Positions 6,067 to 8,798 of a stretch of DNA of 8,798 nt are shown here, piece after piece. The stretch's first letter is position 1; every line of letters begins with the position of its first letter. The DNA is from an uncultured Odoribacter sp. (GTDB taxonomy: Bacteria > Bacteroidota > Bacteroidia > Bacteroidales > Marinifilaceae). A program made the position numbers and the translations under genes. Under the pieces are notes generated by a model that had not been told where the DNA came from, did not search any database, and saw only the letters and a program-made list of their open reading frames with translations. The stretch spans positions 1 through 8,798 of the forward strand of contig UQTM01000105.1 of the NCBI GenBank assembly GCA_900544025.1, given 5' to 3'.

Positions 6067-6861
6067 ATGAAAGGTTTGGAATTATTTGATCTGACAGGAA
6101 AAGTGGCTTTGGTAACCGGAGCTACTCATGGTTTAGGAATGGCGATCGCTAAAGCATTGGCTCATGCCGGTGCTAAATTGGTGATCAACGACTTGTCGAA
6201 AGAAAAATTGGATAACGCTATTGCCGAATATGCTGCCGACGGGATCGAGGCTCACGGCTATTTGTTCGACGTAACCAAAGAAGACCAGGTTATCGAAAAT
6301 ATCGCCAAAATCGCAAAAGAAGTGGGCGATGTGGATATTTTGGTAAACAATGCCGGAATTATCAAACGTATCCCCGCTGTGGAAATGTCCGTTGCCGATT
6401 TCCAGCAGGTATTGAATATCGACCTGACCGGGCCGTTCATTATGTCGAAGGCGGTGGCTCCTGCCATGATTAAAAAAGGCGCCGGAAAAATTATCAATAT
6501 GTGCTCTATGATGAGCGAAGTGGGACGCGACACGGTGAGCGCTTATGCCGCTGCCAAAGGCGGATTGAAGATGCTTACCCGCAACCTGGCGACGGAATGG
6601 GCACGCTATAACATCCAGGTGAACGGTATCGGACCGGGTTATTTCGCTACGGCACAGACGGCTCCTATCCGCACCGAAGGACACCCGTTCAATGAATTTA
6701 TCATCAAGCGTACACCGGCTATGCGCTGGGGATTGCCCGAAGATTTGGGCGGATCGGCCGTATTCCTCGCTTCACGCGCTTCCGATTTCGTAAACGGACA
6801 CGTATTGTATGTGGATGGCGGTATCTTAGCTTCTCTGGGAAAAGCTTCTAACGAAGAATAA
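6067..6861 (+). CDS. kduD: 2-dehydro-3-deoxy-D-gluconate 5-dehydrogenase (KduD)
   Basis: KduD (EC 1.1.1.127) reduces 3-deoxy-D-glycero-2,5-hexodiulosonate, the KduI product, to 2-keto-3-deoxygluconate using NAD(P)H. The 264-residue protein is a classical short-chain dehydrogenase: nucleotide-binding TGATHGLG at 17-24, NNAG at 94-97, catalytic Ser147, Tyr160 and Lys164 in YAAAK, and PGYFATAQT after the catalytic block. The C-terminal LPEDLGGSAVFLASRASDFV and VDGG blocks are standard for this branch. Position directly after kduI makes KduD far more likely than gluconate 5-dehydrogenase, its closest relative in sequence. A 96-base gap with a long imperfect hairpin follows before the next gene. 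Confidence 0.96.
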   Translation: MKGLELFDLTGKVALVTGATHGLGMAIAKALAHAGAKLVINDLSKEKLDNAIAEYAADGIEAHGYLFDVTKEDQVIENIAKIAKEVGDVDILVNNAGIIKRIPAVEMSVADFQQVLNIDLTGPFIMSKAVAPAMIKKGAGKIINMCSMMSEVGRDTVSAYAAAKGGLKMLTRNLATEWARYNIQVNGIGPGYFATAQTAPIRTEGHPFNEFIIKRTPAMRWGLPEDLGGSAVFLASRASDFVNGHVLYVDGGILASLGKASNEE

Positions 6862-6875
6862 GTATAAATTTTCTG

Positions 6876-6941
6876 TTTCAGGGTTCGGATTCAGGGAGGA
6901 TGAGGCGGTGTGCCGGATGTCCCGGAATCGGAAACCTGAAA
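6876..6941 (+). repeat. Long imperfect inverted repeat (hairpin) between kduD and the DUF4861 gene
   Basis: The arms 6876-6897 and 6920-6941 can pair at 19 of 22 positions, starting TTTCAGG against CCTGAAA, with mismatches at 6883/6934, 6887/6930 and 6893/6924. The loop (6898-6919) is 22 bases and contains a further CGG-TGTG-CCG mini-stem. No T-run follows, so it is not a classical intrinsic terminator. It ends 16 bases before the ATG at 6958 and so could affect message stability or translation of the lipoprotein gene, or mark an inserted repetitive element. Function is unknown. Confidence 0.7.
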
Positions 6942-6957
6942 TTCTAATTTGGACACT

Positions 6958-8094
6958 ATGAAATATTTAAGTCTTTTATTTGTATTGGCTTTCATGGCTT
7001 GCAGCTCGGAAAAGAGCCTGAAAGTGGCTGTGAAAAATACGACAGACCTGAACCGTACCGATGAAACGGTAGAAGTATGCTGGAAAGAAGTGACGGCAAA
7101 CTTGCCGGGCGCAACCAAAGAAAATGTGGTGGTGACCGATGCGCAGGGACAGGAAATTCCCAGTCAGGTGATCTTTAACGGTGGCACGGAACCCGTTGCC
7201 GTGATCTTTCAGGCGAATGTGCAACCGAATGCAGAAGCTGCATATCAGTTGAAATTAGGCCAGCCGGCCGCTTATCCGCAAAAGGCGTACGGACGTATCG
7301 TGCCGGAACGTATGGATGATTTCGCATGGGAAAACAATATCGTGGCTCACCGTATGTACGGCCCGGCTCTGGAAGCTACCGGAGAGATCAGCAACGGCAT
7401 CGATGTGTGGGTGAAGAGAACCGATGAATTGTTGATCGATGTTTGGTATAAGACGGGAGATTATCACAAAGACCACGGGAAAGGAATGGACTGCTATAAG
7501 GTGGGACGTACTTTGGGAGCCGGGGCTATGGCTCCTTATGTAGATGGCAAGCTGGTGCTGGGAAATAATTTCACAAAAGCTCAGGTGCTGGATAACGGCC
7601 CGTTGCGTATCAGCTTCAAATTGGATTACGCTCCTTATAAAGTGGGTGAAAACGAAGTGAACGAAAGCCGTGTTATTTCGCTGGATGCAAACAGCCGTTT
7701 CAATAAGATTCAGGAAATTTACCGGAATGCTCCCGCATCGATGGAAGTGGCTGCCGGAATCGTAACCCGTCCAGAGCCTTCCGATACGCTGATGGATGCC
7801 GCTGCCGGGCTGATCGGTTACTGGGAACCGCAGAACAACGACAATAAGATGAATAACGGTCATGTGGCGTTAGGATTGGTGTTCCCGCAGGGCGCTAAAG
7901 CCGTGATGGACAAAGACGGTCATTTGCTGGCTCTTTCCGATTACAAGCAAGGCGAGCCGTTCGTGTATTATCTGGGTACGGGCTGGAGCAAGGGCGGACT
8001 GGAATCGGCCGCTGCTTGGTTTGAAATGATTAAAAACGAAAAAGTGAAGGTGAACAATCCACTCGTGGTGACAGTAGTGGAAAATCAAAAATAA
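6958..8094 (+). CDS. DUF4861-family lipoprotein, uronate-operon associated
   Basis: This is a 378-residue protein with an N-terminal signal MKYLSLLFVLAFMACSS. The Cys at residue 15 makes it a probable lipoprotein, although Phe at -3 is a weak lipobox. It would be exported, unlike its cytoplasmic enzyme neighbours. Family-like blocks include VPERMDDFAWEN (115-126), AHRMYGP (130-136), DCYKVGRTLGAG (178-189) and YYLGTGWSKGG near the C-terminus. DUF4861 proteins recur beside uronate and pectin catabolic genes in Bacteroidetes, but I know of no established reaction; a role in handling uronate-containing oligosaccharides outside the cytoplasm is a guess. The conserved acidic and aromatic residues would fit a carbohydrate-active fold. 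The ATG at 6958 is chosen over an in-frame TTG at 6949 because it opens the signal sequence. kdgK follows after 16 bases. Confidence 0.88.
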   Translation: MKYLSLLFVLAFMACSSEKSLKVAVKNTTDLNRTDETVEVCWKEVTANLPGATKENVVVTDAQGQEIPSQVIFNGGTEPVAVIFQANVQPNAEAAYQLKLGQPAAYPQKAYGRIVPERMDDFAWENNIVAHRMYGPALEATGEISNGIDVWVKRTDELLIDVWYKTGDYHKDHGKGMDCYKVGRTLGAGAMAPYVDGKLVLGNNFTKAQVLDNGPLRISFKLDYAPYKVGENEVNESRVISLDANSRFNKIQEIYRNAPASMEVAAGIVTRPEPSDTLMDAAAGLIGYWEPQNNDNKMNNGHVALGLVFPQGAKAVMDKDGHLLALSDYKQGEPFVYYLGTGWSKGGLESAAAWFEMIKNEKVKVNNPLVVTVVENQK

Positions 8095-8110
8095 ATTTGA
8101 AAAATAGACT

Positions 8111-8798
8111 ATGAAAAAAGTTGTTACATTCGGAGAGATCATGTTGCGTCTGGCAACTCCGGGATATTTACGTTTCACACAGGCCGGAGAGTTTACGGCT
8201 ACTTTCGGCGGCGGCGAGGCCAATGTGGCTGTATCGTTGTCGAATTACGGAATCCCGACCGATTTCGTGACCCGCCTGCCGGAAAACGATATTGCAAAGG
8301 CTTGTGTAATGGATTTGCGTAAATATGGCGTAGGGACTTCTAATATTATTTACGGCGGCGACCGGGTGGGGATTTATTTCCTGGAAACCGGAGCGGTTGC
8401 CCGTGCCAGCAAAGTGGTGTACGACCGTGCCAATTCGGCTATCTCGGAAATCAAACCGGGCATGGTGGATTGGGAAAAAGTATTCGAAGGGGCACAGTGG
8501 TTTCATTGGACGGGAATTACCCCGGCTTTGTCGCAAGGTGCGGCTGATGCCTGCCTGGAAGCGATCAAGGTGGCCAATAAGATGGGAATTACCGTTTCCT
8601 GTGACCTGAATTACCGGAAAAACCTTTGGAAATACGGTAAAAAGGCTTCGGAAGTGATGCCCGCTCTGGTGGAGGGCTGTGATGTGATTCTCGGAAATGA
8701 AGAGGATGCGGAAAAAGTATTCGGAATCAAACCGGAAGGTTTCGACGTTACCGCTACGGCAGGGGGGGGGGGGGGAGGAGGAAGCGGAATGCAGCCAC
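8111..8798 (+). CDS. kdgK: 2-dehydro-3-deoxygluconokinase (KdgK), 3' end missing
   Basis: KdgK (EC 2.7.1.45) phosphorylates KDG with ATP to 2-keto-3-deoxy-6-phosphogluconate, the substrate of Eda aldolase. It is a PfkB/ribokinase-family sugar kinase. Visible blocks are GEIMLRLATPG (8-18), the substrate-binding TFGGGEANVAVSLSNYG (31-47), a WTGITPAL block (133-140), CDLNYRKNLW (164-173) and VILGNEEDAEKVFG (192-205). The C-terminal ATP-binding block with GAGD is beyond the window; roughly 216 credible residues are present of about 340 expected. From about 8760 the reading becomes seven glycines and then SGMQP, which does not resemble the family and reflects a 14-base G run. I therefore take the trustworthy coding sequence to end near 8759. 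It is the last visible gene of the operon; eda and a transporter would be expected next. Confidence 0.93.
   Translation, partial: MKKVVTFGEIMLRLATPGYLRFTQAGEFTATFGGGEANVAVSLSNYGIPTDFVTRLPENDIAKACVMDLRKYGVGTSNIIYGGDRVGIYFLETGAVARASKVVYDRANSAISEIKPGMVDWEKVFEGAQWFHWTGITPALSQGAADACLEAIKVANKMGITVSCDLNYRKNLWKYGKKASEVMPALVEGCDVILGNEEDAEKVFGIKPEGFDVTATAGGGGGGGSGMQP
8762..8775 (+). repeat. 14-base poly-G run at the right edge, probable assembly artefact
   Basis: Fourteen consecutive G residues interrupt kdgK 24 bases before the window ends, and the following G/A-rich bases (8776-8798) also lose resemblance to the family. Poly-G tails are a known error of two-colour sequencing chemistry, where absent signal is called G. 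A real homopolymer inside this conserved kinase would be surprising. Confidence 0.75.

Noticed and set aside
1..8798. Mobile elements, CRISPR arrays, tRNA or rRNA genes, defence systems
   Set aside because: No transposase, integrase, regularly spaced repeat array, cloverleaf or rRNA-like stretch was found on either strand.

Overview
The window looks like a contig from the order Bacteroidales (phylum Bacteroidota). Three things support this. The promoters have the Bacteroidetes form (TTTG, about 19-20 bases, then TAnnTTTG, twice as TATATTTG). Most starts have A/T-rich leaders without a strong Shine-Dalgarno. The gene set is that of a gut-type uronate and pectin degrader. Genus cannot be read from this sequence alone. 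All complete genes lie on the + strand; only the truncated gene at the left edge is on the - strand.

Layout. (1) 1-260, - strand: the 5' part of a creatininase-family amidohydrolase gene. Its reading breaks down in the outermost 20 or so bases. (2) 261-606: a 346-base divergent intergenic region with a promoter on each strand, two pairs of direct repeats, and a palindrome between the + strand promoter and the iclR start. (3) 607-3979: an IclR-family regulator followed 34 bases later by a large exported protein of the HzsA-related family (beta-propeller plus two CxxCH haem c motifs). (4) 3980-4135: an AT-rich intergenic region with a second strong promoter and a LacI-type operator placed on the predicted transcription start. 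(5) 4136 to the right edge: a tightly packed operon of LacI-family regulator, kduI, kduD, a DUF4861 lipoprotein, and kdgK (truncated by the end of the window).

Together the last block encodes the late steps of unsaturated-uronate catabolism. KduI isomerises 5-keto-4-deoxyuronate, KduD reduces the product to 2-keto-3-deoxygluconate (KDG), and KdgK phosphorylates KDG to KDPG, which Eda (not in the window) would split to pyruvate and glyceraldehyde 3-phosphate. The LacI protein probably represses its own operon in response to a pathway intermediate. The IclR protein may be a second sensor: IclR-family KdgR proteins control this pathway in proteobacteria, and the palindrome in front of this iclR gene has KdgR-box geometry.

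No mobile element, CRISPR array, tRNA or rRNA was seen. The core pathway is well known. The less ordinary parts are the haem-binding HzsA-like protein beside a KDG operon, its Cys/His-rich propeller motif, the long imperfect hairpin between kduD and the DUF4861 gene, the regulatory architecture of the 261-606 region, and the two window ends, which look like assembly artefacts (14-base G run on the right, sudden loss of family similarity on the left).
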